From Elymus sibiricus (taxonomy: Eukaryota; Streptophyta; Magnoliopsida; Poales; Poaceae): a stretch of DNA of 64,000 nucleotides. Positions 23,041 to 34,777 of this stretch are shown one piece after another. A program made the translations under genes and the position numbers. Numbering within the stretch: position 1 is the stretch's first letter; the number at the start of each line of letters is the position of its first letter. The stretch is from positions 238,553,904 through 238,617,903 of the forward strand of contig CM077674.1 of NCBI GenBank assembly GCA_039707655.1, in the 5' to 3' direction. The notes under the pieces are model-generated. The model was not told where the DNA came from. It made no database searches and saw nothing but the letters and a program-made list of their open reading frames with translations.

Positions 23041-25428
23041 ACAACCTCTTATTTGGTATTGTATCAAAATTTGTATAATGGCAAAATACACTAAAATAAA
23101 AAAATGAAAAACATACTAATAGTAGCGCTGGAAAAGAAGCTCGCTGAGAATAATTAGCAGTAGCGCTTGTTGCCTTGCATGCTACTGCTATTTTGCTTCC
23201 CGTAGCAGTAGCATGACCCCCCGCGCTACTGATAGGCAAAAACCCAGCGCTACTAGTAGGCTTTTCCCTAGTAGTGTCCATCTGCGTGCTAGACAAGGCG
23301 AAGTGGCTCCCGGGGACCTTCATCGACACAGTGAAGGGCTGGCAAGCGGAATGGTTCTACGTCGCTGAACCCCGTGAGGCTAACTGGGCAATCGTGCCTG
23401 CATTCTGATCTGGGCCGCCTACCCGGTTCCAATCTTGGATCGACAAGGGCCTCCTATGTGGCGAGAAGCCTGAGCTGGAGCTGCTAATGAACATCATCTG
23501 CAAACTGAGGAAGGAGAAGAACCTCCATCTCTATGATGTGATCGAGGCAATGCTCAACCGTTGGATCCTCCCACTTTAGCAATGCACCAAGGCCATGTGG
23601 GAGTACGCGCCCGCCGATGACATGACGGTGTTGAGCTTCATCCACCCTACCCTCGAGAAAATGTGGAAGGCCCTCTTGAAGACAGAGAAGAAAGTCGCCT
23701 TTCCTGAGAAGGGGACGGACTGAGGCCTCATCGAGGAGGCCCTCGGTGACCAGGTATGAGTTATTCAATTTCACATATTATTCTTCCCTTTGATTTGGAC
23801 ATCCGATGACCTCCAATGTCCTTTGCACAGCGCTGGACCGAGAGGGTGGCCAAGATCGAGAGTATGGCGCCACTGCCCGAAGAGGTGGTTACGCCGACAC
23901 TGGTCAACCTCCTCAAGGAGAAGCCGTACACACCCCCTGAAGAAGGCGCCAAAAGGCAAGAAGTCAAGCCGAGAGGATTCAGATCTGTGAGCCTTCAGAT
24001 GCTAAGTACAGGAACTCACGGTCTCCTTCTGGCAAAGGAGGGAAGACGACGAAGACATCGACGAGGTGGAAGAGCAATCTTCCGCCTGCAAGGAGAAGTT
24101 CGCTGCCCCCAATGACTCTGGGGACCACGTGGCTCGCCAGGCTCAGAAATGACCGAGCCAGGCGATGATGACTCTCTCCTTGGATAGTTTGGACACCGGT
24201 CTGCCCAAGGGGCCATCGACGAAGAAACCCCAAGAGAGGTCAGAGGCCTGCATGTAAATTACGTTTTTGGAGTACTCTCTTTGAACTGAAAAGGTCGTAC
24301 TCAAGCTAACCCTTTGTTATTCTTATGTATAATTCACAGCCCGCCAAAGCAGGTCCAGCTCGACACGGCCAAACAAGCCGTAAGCTCCGAGGAGCGCTCC
24401 ATCCGATCTGCGCTAGCAGACAGTGAGGAGCTTGCCCACCCGCCCTCCCCTTTCGTTAATGCAGAAATGGAGGAGGCAATATCACGAACAACTCCTCCAC
24501 CACCGAACACGGTGGAGGAGGTCGATATCATAATGGCCGAGGCCGACGCCTCGGTCACCAAGTCCCCGGGGGGGACCATCCTCCCTTCGAGCCAAAGGGA
24601 GATCGGGGAAGCCGAACTTCCTCAACCTGCTGCCCCCGCCACGTCTGGGCAGCAGGGGCTACATCTCCTCCCTTGGAGAGAGGAGGATAAGATGACTTGG
24701 TGCACGAGCCTACCAAAGGGCAGCCATCTCAAGGGCAGTCGAACGAGATAGAGGAGGCCCTCGGCAGCTCCTCCATTTCAGAAAATCATCGTGCCCTTGT
24801 GAGCGCGTTCCTAGAGAACCTCCAATCGCTAGAGGCTAGGGGGAGGCAGCCTTCTTCGGCATGCTTTCTGGATTTGAGGTAAGCGCAATTTTAATTTTGA
24901 CTTCACGCTCATATTTACTATAAGTAGCATAGTAGCCCCCCGAGCTGTATGCCTGTTTGACAAAAATGGAAATAGAGCTCGGCTAAAACATCGACTGAAC
25001 TGTCCAAAGCCGATCGAAGACTTGCCTGATGGGGAAAGACTTATGATTTTGTTACCAAAAATTTTAGGCATCCTCTTCGGCTGACACTGCGGTGATGCAG
25101 AAGCTGGAGGAGATCCGCCAAAGGCTTGAGCGGTCGGAGGCCGACCTGGCCAGCATGCGGGAGCATGCAAAACAGGTGCAAGGTAAGGAACACTATAAGT
25201 GCAAAATTATGCAATCTTTATTATCTGATCACTGACAATCGATAATTTTTATGTGCAGCCACTGCAGAGGCAGTTGAAAAGCTCAAAGCTAAGCTCAAGG
25301 TAGCTCGGCAAGAGGCCTCCAAGGGCAAGGCAGCTTCCGACAAGTCAGATGCCGAGTTCAAGGCTCTGAAGACTACTAGCAGGAAGCATGAAGCCCGCGT
25401 GGTCGAGGTCCAGAAGGAACTCCACTAA

Positions 25429-26559
25429 GCCGCCAACAAGTTCCCAGTCGTCGGCTTCTACCCTTATGTAGATACTACATAAGGTGTTTCCTCTGAACAG
25501 TCATGACAGTCTTGTGCTCGGGAAACAAGGCAATCAGACTATAGTGGTTTTAGTGCTTTCACTTAGCCGATTAGGAGCTTAACAGTGGGGCTAGTGACTT
25601 AGCGCCCAGTGTGGGTATGTTCGGCTTGTTGAAGCCGCGTCCACACGGTCCTTGTGACAAGGTACCCTTCGCCTTACGCGGAGACCACCAACGATCTTTT
25701 CGTATGACACTGTTCATCGGATCACCGTACTACGATGGTCAGTTTTCGGCTTTCTCCAACTGAGGTACTTAACCAGGCTAGCCAAAAGTACAATCGCAGT
25801 GGTCCTCTCTTTACCTCCTAGCCGAATGGGCAAATTTCCTCAAAAAAAGCCGAACGGGTAGAACATAGGAAGGTAAACACAGGAGCCGGGCAACCCAACA
25901 TTGACCAAATACGTAGTTCAAAACTGATGCATATAATGCAATATTCGAGAATTCCGTGCTCTTATAAACAAAGGCATGCTGGGGTGCTGTGTGGGGCCAA
26001 AAATGAGTTTCAAGCCTCCGGTCTGTTTAAGCTGATCACATTAGGAGCAAAGGAAAAATTCAGTGTTCAGGCAATGGGACAAAAAATACGCAGCTTTAAA
26101 AATTGCTTACGATAATAGCCGAACAAGAAGAAAGAATAATAGTGGCTTTAATTTCCTTTATGTGGTTGAACCGTACATTCCCAATTGACGTTATATCATT
26201 CAAAGATGCGTTTTACAATAGGAAAGGTTCACACAGGGCTTCAAAAATGTAGTTTAACATCCTTATTGTGCCCTGCTGCATGTCCGCACCTTTTGCTCTT
26301 GAGAAGATCTTCGGTGTGATTGATGTCTCCGTATGCCGAAGATAGGGAACATGACGTCCAAAAGGGTGGACCTTGAACAGGGTTCCTTTTGAACTATTTT
26401 ATCTCATGTCTTCGGCTTGACGCCGATAAGTCCTTTATAGGCATGAGCATATTCGGTTGTGGCTTGGTTAAGCCAAGCCTTCGGTCATAACAATGGGTCC
26501 CCACAGCTTACCATGGAATCTTTAAAGTGAAATTCTGTACGCGAGGCACATATCTCGCT
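25429..26559 (-). other. Tat D spacer between antisense ORF and gag-protease
   Basis: Pol (RT, RNase H, integrase) would be expected here, read on the minus strand, but I find no motif of these domains. Short phrases such as GCCGAACGGGTAGAACATAGGAAGG resemble the usual non-coding 3' part of this element class. A deletion of pol is the simplest reading. Confidence 0.55.
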
Positions 26560-26986
26560 ATATGAAGAGACGAGTTGTGGGGCACGCATCCCTATTTAAG
26601 GTTGTGATGATGCTCACTGGGAGCCGATGTAGAGGCACGGACGCGCTTACTTGTGTCCGTCATTTGAGCAACAGCCCAAGCTTTAACTGCTTCTTTGGCA
26701 GCTTGAACTTCGGCTGCCAAGGCAACTGTATGTTCCTCCGTCCGAAGAGAGCGTTCGGTATTGCCATTGACGATTATAACACCTTTGGAGCCCGGCATTT
26801 TGAGTTGAAGATAAGCATAGTGGGGGATGGCATTGAATCAAGCAAATGCCATTCGCTGAGCAGTGCGTGATAGCCACTGCGGAAGGGGACGATGTCAAAG
26901 ATCAAGTCCTCGCTTCAGAAGTTTTCGGGCGAAGAACTGAAGACCACTTCAAGGGTCACTGTTCCTGAATAGCATGCTTCAACGCC
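26560..26986 (-). pseudogene. Gag-protease of D, downstream segment (left of insertion F)
   Basis: This continues the minus-strand frame cut by insertion F: PGVEACYSGTVTLEVVF, then FRSGYHALL and KMPGSKGVIIVNGNTERS. The join with 37301 restores the usual 'FKGIIPG' phrase of Tat gag-protease. Stops and frameshifts are present. Confidence 0.72.
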
Positions 26987-27848
26987 TGGGACATGGCACC
27001 CTGATTCAGAGCAACCAGTTTACCTTGCATTGCCTGCCCAGAGATCAAGTCTTGGGGTAATACACAATAACTTGGTACAGAAATAAACCGCTTTATGATC
27101 TCTTAGCGGGAACATAGGTTCATATATTACATGACAAGCGAGGCCTAGCGGCACACACGGTGCGGCTGAACTTAGTACATTATTTAGTAGACATATCATG
27201 GGCCTCGATGATAAGGGAACTAATACGCGGCAGCGGAACAACGAGGTAGTGGAACTCCATTCCACGGGGACACTGCTGGGACACGGCCTAGAGTGTGACG
27301 TACTGCTCGACATCCACACCATGCACGGCTTCACCTGCATCTGGCATGATAAGCCAAGTGAGTACTTTGAATACTCGCAAGCTCATAGCAAACAAAACAA
27401 GTGCGACAAAGAATAACAAGGTATTTAATAAGTTTAATGCATGAGTATGGTGCTACCTAACATGAGGTGTGCGTGAAACATTGCTATGGTCCTCGGGACC
27501 AACTTACCATTCCGGGGTTACCTCATAACCACCATACATATCTTACCCACATGATCCTCATTCGATCACATCCATACCTTTCATAGTGATCCTCACTCGA
27601 TCACCACTTATGCATGTGCCATCTGGTGAGTCTTAGTGTGCAAGTTTATTATAACTGTTGATCCACGGTGTGACCTACTACGAACTGTGTCCATATCCGA
27701 GGATGCGGCTATCGATAGATTATACACTCTGTAGAGGTTAGTACACTGTACCCACACCACGGAACTCATGGCCTCGTGCTCCCATTTGGGTGGACCAACA
27801 ACATTTCGACAAAACCAATCTATTGCATGACACTCTCCCGGCCACTCC

Positions 27849-29389
27849 TGATTGCGGTTGATGATGATGATGTTTCGCGTTGTGGTTCCCCGAAGCGGAG
27901 AGGATGATGCAGCAAGCGGCGAAGTATTTCCCTCAGTTAAGAACCAAGGTAATCGAACCAGAAGGAGGTTCTTGCAACACCACGTAATCAGCCCCTACAC
28001 ACAAGAAAACAAATCTCCACACCCAACGCGACCAAGGGGTTGTCAATCCCTTGACGGTAAGATGAAAGATCAAACGTAGATGGGTTTTTGATGCAAAGCA
28101 AATTAAGGTTCAGATCTGAAATGTTTGAAACAAAAGCAAAGGAAAGCAAGATCGAAAACAATATGATGGAAACAAGACCCTGGGGGCCGTAGGATTCACT
28201 AGTGGCTTCTCTCAAGAAAAATAGCAAACGGTGGAAGAACTTTTACTGTTGGGCAATTGATAGAACTTCAAATAATCATGACGATATCCAGGCAATGATC
28301 TATATATAGGCATCACGTCCAAGATTAGTAGACCGACTCCTGCCTGCATCTACTACTATTACTCCACACATCGACCGATATCCAGCATGCATCTAGTGTA
28401 TTAAGTTCATGGAAAAACGGAGTAATGCAATAAGAACGATGACATGATGTAGATCAGATCTATTCATGTAGGAATAGAAACGACCTTTTTCTCCTTAGTA
28501 GCAACAATCAACGCGTGTCTTGCTGCCCCTTCTGTCACTGGGAAAGATCACTGCGAGAGTGAACCCACTATCGAGCACCCCTTCCCATGGCAAGAAAAAT
28601 CAATCTAGTTGGCCTAACTAAACCAAAGTTTCGGAGAAGAAATACAAGACTATACGAAATCATGCAAATAAGAGATCAAAGAACTCAAATCACTTTCATG
28701 GATATAAAAAGATAGATCTGATCATAAACTCAAAGTTCATCGGATCCCAACAAACACACCGCCAAAAAGGTTACATCATATGGATCTCCAAGAGACCATT
28801 GTATTGAAGATCAAAGAGAGAGAGAAAGCCATCTAGCTACTGCCTACGGACCCGAAGGTCTACAATGGACTACTCACGCATCATCGGAGAGGCACCAATG
28901 GACATGGTGAAACCCTCCAAGATGGTGTCTAGATTGGATCTGGTGGTTCTGGAACTTGCGGCGGCTGGAACTATTTTTCGTCGACTCTCCCGAGGGTTTC
29001 TGGAAAATAGGGAATTTATAGAGTTGAAAGGCGGTGGAACGGAGGCCTGGGTGGGCCAACACACCCCTGGCCGCACCTGCCCCCCCTGGCGCGGCCAGGT
29101 GTGTGTTGCCCACCTCATTCTCCGTCTCCGATACTTCTTCTGGCCCACGGTTGTCTTCTGGCCCAAAAAAAATCCACAAAAAGTTTCGCTGCGTTTGGAC
29201 TCCGTTTGATAGGGATTTTCTGTAAATCAAAAATAGGGCAGAAAACAGCAACTGGCACTTGGCACTATGTCAATAGGTTAGTACCAAAAAATGATATAAA
29301 CTTGATAGGAATTCATTCCAAAACATCCAAGATTGATCACAAAACAGCACGGAACAATCAAAAATTATAGATACGTTGGAGACGTATCA
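27849..29389 (-). repeat. 3' LTR of G (left)
   Basis: On the minus strand it starts TGATACGTCTCCAACGTATC and ends CATCAACCGCAATCA. Frames of 60-125 codons inside it occur identically in both LTRs and are not genes. Confidence 0.93.
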
Positions 29390-31862
29390 GCATCCCCAAG
29401 CTTAACTCCTGTTCGTCCTCGAGTAGGAAAGTGATAAAAACAGAATTTTTGATGTGGAGTGCTAACAATCATGCTCATCACAATCTTTTTCTATAATAGC
29501 ATGGACACATGGACTTTTTATGTGGTTCGGAGCAATGATCTAGTTTTGACATAAGAACATAAATACTCAAGCATATCAACAAGCAACCATGTCTTTCAAA
29601 ATATCAATGCTAAAGAAAGCTATCCCTAGCCCATCATGCTCAATCATTGATCCATTCATATAACATATCCGTGTATTAGCTAACCCAAAGCACAAGCATG
29701 ACCATAGTGCCCCCCAGTTGGTGCCTTTATAAGAGAGGATGGCGACTCAAGAAAAATAAAAATTGCATAAAAGTAAATAGATAGGCCCTTTGCAGAGGGA
29801 AGCATTGATTTGCTTTATGTGCCAGAGCTCTTTATTTGAAAATTTGAGAGATAAAAATTATTTTGGGAGGTATGCTTTTTTGCCAACAAGAACGGTTAAG
29901 AGTGTTTCATCATCTTCCATGCTAAGTACACCATAGGTGGTTCCCAACAGAAAATAAATTTATACTCCCCTTCATTAAGGTATTGTTCCTTTCCGAGAGA
30001 GTTTTGGGTTATTCCTTTTTCCACCTTTCAAACACAAGCCACGGCTAGCCGAATTCACGGGTGCCTTCCATACCAACACTTTCCAAGGAATTTTTTTTTG
30101 TATTTTTGCAATTCGGGACGGGCATCCCTATTACCAACCATTCTCTCGTGCAATGACAAGTGAGAACACTCATCGTGAGAATGACACACTTAGCATGGGA
30201 AGATAACAAGCACCCCCTTCTGCCTCACGAGCGGTACGGGCACACAAAAAGAGAAGTTTATTTGAAAATTTCGAGATGGCACACGCAAATTTACTTGGAA
30301 CGGTTTAGAAATACCGCATATAGGTAGGTATGGTGGACACAAATGGCAAAAACTGGTTTAGGGAATTGGATGCACAAGTAGTATTTCTACTTAGTACAAA
30401 TGGAGGCTAGCATGGGATTGAGGAGGCGACCAACCAAAAAGTGAAAAGATCACACCCACGCCTCAAGCATAACTAAAAACTAAAATATGCACACAAGGAA
30501 GATGTAATTTCATAGCATGACTATTGACTTTCATGTGCTTGCATAACGAATCACAAACCTTAACACGAATATTCCTACTCAAGCATAATTGCCCACTAAC
30601 ATGGCATCACATATCATCATTCTCATATCTCAAAACCATTACTAAGAACCAATTCTATTTTGCCCAATGGCCTTCATAAAGCTTTTGGATGTCTAGCACT
30701 TTTGGACTAATTGACATGATACTTTTTGTTAGCTCCAACAATTCTAAGTGAAGAACATGAGCATAAAACTTCTATCTCTCAAAAAGGTATAAGTGAAGCA
30801 AGAGAGACTTTCTATAAAATTTTAGAGACTCTCAAATAAATCTAAGTGAAGCATGAGAGCTTTTCTTCAAAAATAACTAAGCATGCCGTGCTCAAAAAGA
30901 TATAAGTGAAGTATACGAGCAAATTCCTAGGCTCAAAAAATTTAAGTGAAGCATATGAGCTATTCCAATGAACTAGAACCACTTTGGTTCTCTCAAGGCA
31001 AGTGTGTACAGCAAGGAAATAAGACTTTGGTCTAACAGCAAGGAAAGCAAAAATTCAAAGCAAACAAGACGCTCCAAGCAAAACACATATCATGTGACGA
31101 ATAAAAATATAGCTCCAAGTAACATATCGATGGTTGTTGGAATAAAGAGGGGATGCCACTCGGGGGCATCCCCAGGCTTAGATGCTTGCATCTCTTTAAA
31201 ATTTTACCTTGGGGTGCCATGGGCATCCCCAAGCTTAGGCTCTTGCCACTCCGTATTCTGTCATCCATAGAAATCTCACCCAAAACTTGAAAACTTCAAT
31301 CACACAAAACTTAACAAAACTCCGTGAGATCCGTTAGTAAAAGAAAGCAAATCACTACTTTAGGTACTGTTACAAACCCATTAATATTTTAATTTTGCAT
31401 AATATCTACTGTATTCCAACTTTGCTATGGCTCACACCCCCCGGAAAAGACCATAGAATCATCAAAACACGCAAACAATGCAAAGAAAACAGAATCTGTT
31501 TCAGACATAACAGTCTGTAGTAATCTGGAAGTTTTAGATACTTATGTAACTCAAAAAATTCTCAAAAATTAGGACAATTTATAAAACTCATATAACAACA
31601 CTTTGTAAAAATTTCAGAATTTTTCCACGCTCCAGTAAAGAAAATTAATTCCTGAACTGGACGCAAAAGTTTCTGTTTTGAAAACAGCATCAATTATACT
31701 TTCTTCTAGATCACCCCAAAGGTATTGCTTGGCACAAACACTAATTAAAACACCAAAAACACAACATATACAGAGAGATATTTGTGCAAACACTCAAAAA
31801 CAGAAAGCAAAAAACAAAAATAAATTTATTCGTTGGGTTGCCTCCCAACAAGCGCTATCGTT
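29390..31862 (-). other. Element G 3' non-coding region with polypurine tract and twin hairpins
   Basis: The minus strand just before the 3' LTR reads TTAAGCTTGGGGATGC, the polypurine tract (29390-29405). Two hairpins with GGGGATGCC/GGCATCCCC arms lie at about 31148-31172 and 31208-31236. A block at 30241-30350 (GGCACACGCAAATTTACTTGG, then TAGGTAGGTATGGTGGA) is conserved in element M. No protein is recognised. Confidence 0.75.
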
Positions 31863-32972
31863 TTACGCCCTTAGCTGGGCATAAAATTTCAATGATGCCC
31901 ACACGAAAGACAAGAATTGAAACATAAAGAGAGCATCATGAAACATGTGACAAACACATCTAAGTCTAACACACTTCCTATGCATAGGCATTTTATAAGC
32001 AAACAAGTTATCATGGCAAGCAAAACCTTGCATATGCAAGGAAGAAGAAAGAAACAATAGCAATCTCAACATGAAGAGAGGCAATCTAGTAACATGAAGA
32101 TTTCTATAACCATATTTTCCTCTCTCATAAAAATTGCATAAAGGATCATACTCAAATTCAACAATATAGCTATCATATAAAATTTTCTCATCATGATCCA
32201 CATGCATAAAAAGTTGACGCTCTTCCAAAATAGTGGGATTGTCATTAACTAAAGTCATGACCTCTCCAAACCCACTTTCATCAAAAATTTCATGAGATTG
32301 AAAACTCTCCAAAATAGTGGGATCAATAATGCCTAGAGTTGACACTCTTCCAAACCCACTTTCAAAATCATATTCATCATGAGGCATAAATAAATTTTCA
32401 AGATCATAGGAAACATTATCACCCCAATCATGATCATTGCAATAAGTAGTGGTCATGGCAAAATCATCAAATATAGCATCCCCAAGCTTGTGGGTTTGCA
32501 TATCATTAGCACAATTGACAATAATAGAATCTATAGTGACACCATTGCAATCATGCTTTTCATTCAAGGAGCTATCAAGAGTAGAAGCAATAGCAAAAAT
32601 TTCATTTTCAACGTAGGGAACTATAGCAAGTTCCTCTCCATAAGCGTCATAAATATTGGCATCGTGGCCATAAGAATAGCAAGCATCACATTCATCAAGA
32701 GGGAATTTTTCAATCAAATCAACGCAATCATTATCCATAGATTCATGCATATCATCTTTTTCTTCCAAAGTAGCAAACACACTCTTGATGTACTCACTAA
32801 CATAGGCATTAGGAGCATAGTTTTCAAAGCAATATTTGAGTGTGGCAAAAATTTCAGATCAAAAATTTTCAAGCAAAACTTCATAAGTGCAATCTGGTGC
32901 ACTCAATTCACTAGCAATTGGATCCTCATAAGTGGGTTTCTTGAAGAGACCAGCGAGTGGATGAGGATCCAT
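31863..32972 (-). pseudogene. Acidic conserved protein of element G, one in-frame TGA
   Basis: The frame starts MDPHPLAGLFKKPTYED (ATG at 32970-32972), is stopped by TGA at 32859-32861 and continues in the same frame for a further 332 residues: 369 codons in all with a single nonsense codon. It is rich in Asp, Glu, Tyr and Cys. Blocks shared with K, L or N include DACYSYGHDANIYDAYG, ELAIVPYVENEI, DMQTHKLGDAIFDD, WGDNVSYDLENLF, NFYERGKYGYRNL and MPMHRKCVRLR. No known domain or zinc knuckle is visible in this copy. It may be a gag-like accessory protein of this non-autonomous group; the function is unknown. Confidence 0.7.
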
Positions 32973-33208
32973 ATCCAAGACATGAAGGCAAACAAGCAAA
33001 CAAGAGTGCACGCGAAAACAGATCTGGCGAGAAAAATGGCGAACGAAAAAGAGAGGCGAATAAAATGGCAAATTGGTGAAGTGAGGGAGATGAAAACGAG
33101 AGGCAAATTGGTGAAGTGGGGGAGAGGAAAACCGGAGGCAAATGGCAAATAATGTAAGTGCGGAGAGATGAGATTTGTGATTGGAACCTGGTGAGTGTTG
33201 AAGAAGCC

Positions 33209-33226
33209 CCCCCGGCAACGGCGCCA
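33209..33226 (-). promoter_or_regulatory. Primer-binding site of G
   Basis: The minus strand reads TGGCGCCGTTGCCGGGGG, the same PBS (Asp-tRNA type used by Athila-like elements) as in K, L and N. Confidence 0.85.
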
Positions 33227-33237
33227 GAAATACTTCT

Positions 33238-34777
33238 TGATTGCGGTTGATGATGATGATGTTTCGCGTTATGGTTCCCCGAAGCGGAGAGGATGATGCA
33301 GCAAGCGGCGAAGTATTTCCCTCAGTTAAGAACCAAGGTAATCAAACCAGAAGGAGGTTCTTGCAACACCACGTAATCAGCCCCTACACACAAGAAAACA
33401 AATCTCCACACCCAACGCGACCAAGGGGTTGTCAAGCCCTTGACGGTAAGATGAAAGATCAAACGTAGATGGGTTTTTGATGCAAAGCAAATTAAGGTTC
33501 AGATCTGAAACATTCGGAACAAAAGCAAAGGAAAGCAAGATCGAAAACAATATGATGGAAACAAGACCCCGGGGGCCGTAGGATTCACTAGTGACTTCTC
33601 TCAAGAAAAATAGCAAACGGTGGAAGAACTTTTACTGTTGGGCAATTGATAGAACTTCAAATAATCATGACGATATCCAGGCAATGATCTATATATAGGC
33701 ATCACATCCAAGATTAGTAGACCGACTCCTGCCTGCATCTACTACTATTACTCCACACATCGACCGCTATCCAGCATGCATCTAGTGTATTAAGTTCATG
33801 GAAAAACGGAGTAATGCAATAAGAACGATGACATGATGTAGATCAGATCTATTCATGTAGGAATAGACACGACCTTTTTCTCCTTAGTAGCAACAATCAA
33901 CGCGTGTCTTGCTGCCCCTTCTGTCACTGGGAAAGATCACCGCGAGATTGAACCCACTATCGAGCACCCCTTCCCATGGCAAGAAAAATCAATCTAGTTG
34001 GCCTAACTAAACCAAAGTTTCGGAGAAGAAATACAAGACTATACGAAATCATGCAAATAAGAGATCAAAGAACTCAAATCACTTTCATGGATATAAAAAG
34101 ATAGATCTGATCATAAACTCAAAGTTCATCGGATCCCAACAAACACACCGCCAAAAAGGTTACATCATATGGATCTCCAAGAGACCATTGTATTGAAGAT
34201 CAAAGAGAGAGAGAAAGCCATCTAGCTACTGCCTACGGACCCGAAGGTCTACAATGGACTACTCACGCATCATCGGAGAGGCACCAATGGACATGGTGAA
34301 ACCCTCCGAGATGGTGTCTAGATTGGATCTGGTGGTTCTGGAACTTGCGGCGGCTGGAACTATTTTTCGTCGACTCTCCCGAGGGTTTCTGGAAAATAGG
34401 GAATTTATAGAGCTGAAAGGCGGTGGAACGGAGGCCTGGGTGGGCCAACACACCCCTGGCCACGCCTGGCCCCCCTGGCGCGGCCAGGTGTGTTTTGCCC
34501 ACCTCGTTCTCCATCTCCGATACTTCTTCTGGCCCACGGTTGTCTTCTGGCCCAAAAAAATCCACAAAAAGTTTCGCTGCGTTTGGACTCCGTTTGATAG
34601 GGATTTTCTGTAAATAAAAAACAGGGCAGAAAACAGCAACTGGCACTTGGCACTATGTCAATAGGTTAGTACCAAAAAATGATATAAACTTGATAGGAAT
34701 TCATTCTAATACATCCAAGATTGATCACAAAATAGCACGGAACAATCAAAAATTATAGATACGTTGGAGACGTATCA
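33238..34777 (-). repeat. 5' LTR of G (right)
   Basis: This is the near-identical partner of 27849-29389. It is followed on the minus strand by AGAAGTATT and the PBS. Confidence 0.93.

Larger units (their letters stand above)
19299..23276 (+). mobile_element. CACTA element E, non-autonomous, carrying a B3-like gene
   Basis: It starts CACTACTAGGAAAT and ends TTTTCCCTAGTAGTG, forming inverted termini, with a perfect 3-bp TSD TCC at 19296-19298 and 23277-23279. Subterminal copies of GCAGTAGCGCTGG and its complement fill 19330-19610 and 23120-23260. No transposase is present. The cargo is a B3-like gene, a CT-rich tract, a minisatellite and a long inverted repeat. It interrupts the antisense ORF of D at an alanine/serine codon. 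Confidence 0.92.
18897..25428 (+). pseudogene. Antisense ORF of Tat element D (putative gypsy-type transposon domain), interrupted by E
   Basis: On the strand opposite to gag, next to the 3' LTR, lies a multi-exon gene. It starts ATGGCGGGGAAG (18897). After a 1-bp shift it gives the conserved domain: FPLHPFVRGLMYFYGLGFHDL, LILVCEAFLWIRPHFGLW and LFGMKPR. CACTA E breaks it at 19298. The frame resumes after 23279 (KAKWLPGTFIDTVKGW, WFYVAEPRE, PTRFQSWIDKGL). Candidate introns follow, with a donor at 23754 (CAG/GTATGAG) and acceptors at 23830 and about 24339. The C-terminal exons (25069-25182 and 25258-25428) are coiled-coil (KLEEIRQRLERSEADLASM; AVEKLKAKLKVARQEASK). Three stops lie in 23400-23725. 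Antisense ORFs are known in Tat-lineage Gypsy elements; their function is unknown. Confidence 0.78.
27849..34777 (-). mobile_element. Non-autonomous Athila-type Gypsy element G, both LTRs
   Basis: LTRs 27849-29389 and 33238-34777 and a perfect TSD ACTCC (27844-27848, 34778-34782) define a complete 6.9-kb element. PBS, acidic ORF and twin hairpins are read on the minus strand. There is no RT, integrase or classical gag. I count about 28 differences between the 1.54-kb LTRs (about 2%), so it is the youngest datable insertion here. Confidence 0.94.

Noticed and set aside
28865..29251. Frames of 98-125 codons within the LTR, repeated at 34254-34646
   Set aside because: They occur in both LTR copies of G and overlap on three frames; LTRs normally do not code.
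32430..33152. 240-codon plus-strand frame in element G
   Set aside because: It is the reverse complement of the conserved acidic ORF and has no conserved motifs; the minus strand matches the PBS orientation and the relatives in K and N.
33209..33226. Possible tRNA-like match (GGCGCCGTTGCCGGGG)
   Set aside because: It is an 18-nt primer-binding site complementary to a tRNA 3' end; no cloverleaf surrounds it.
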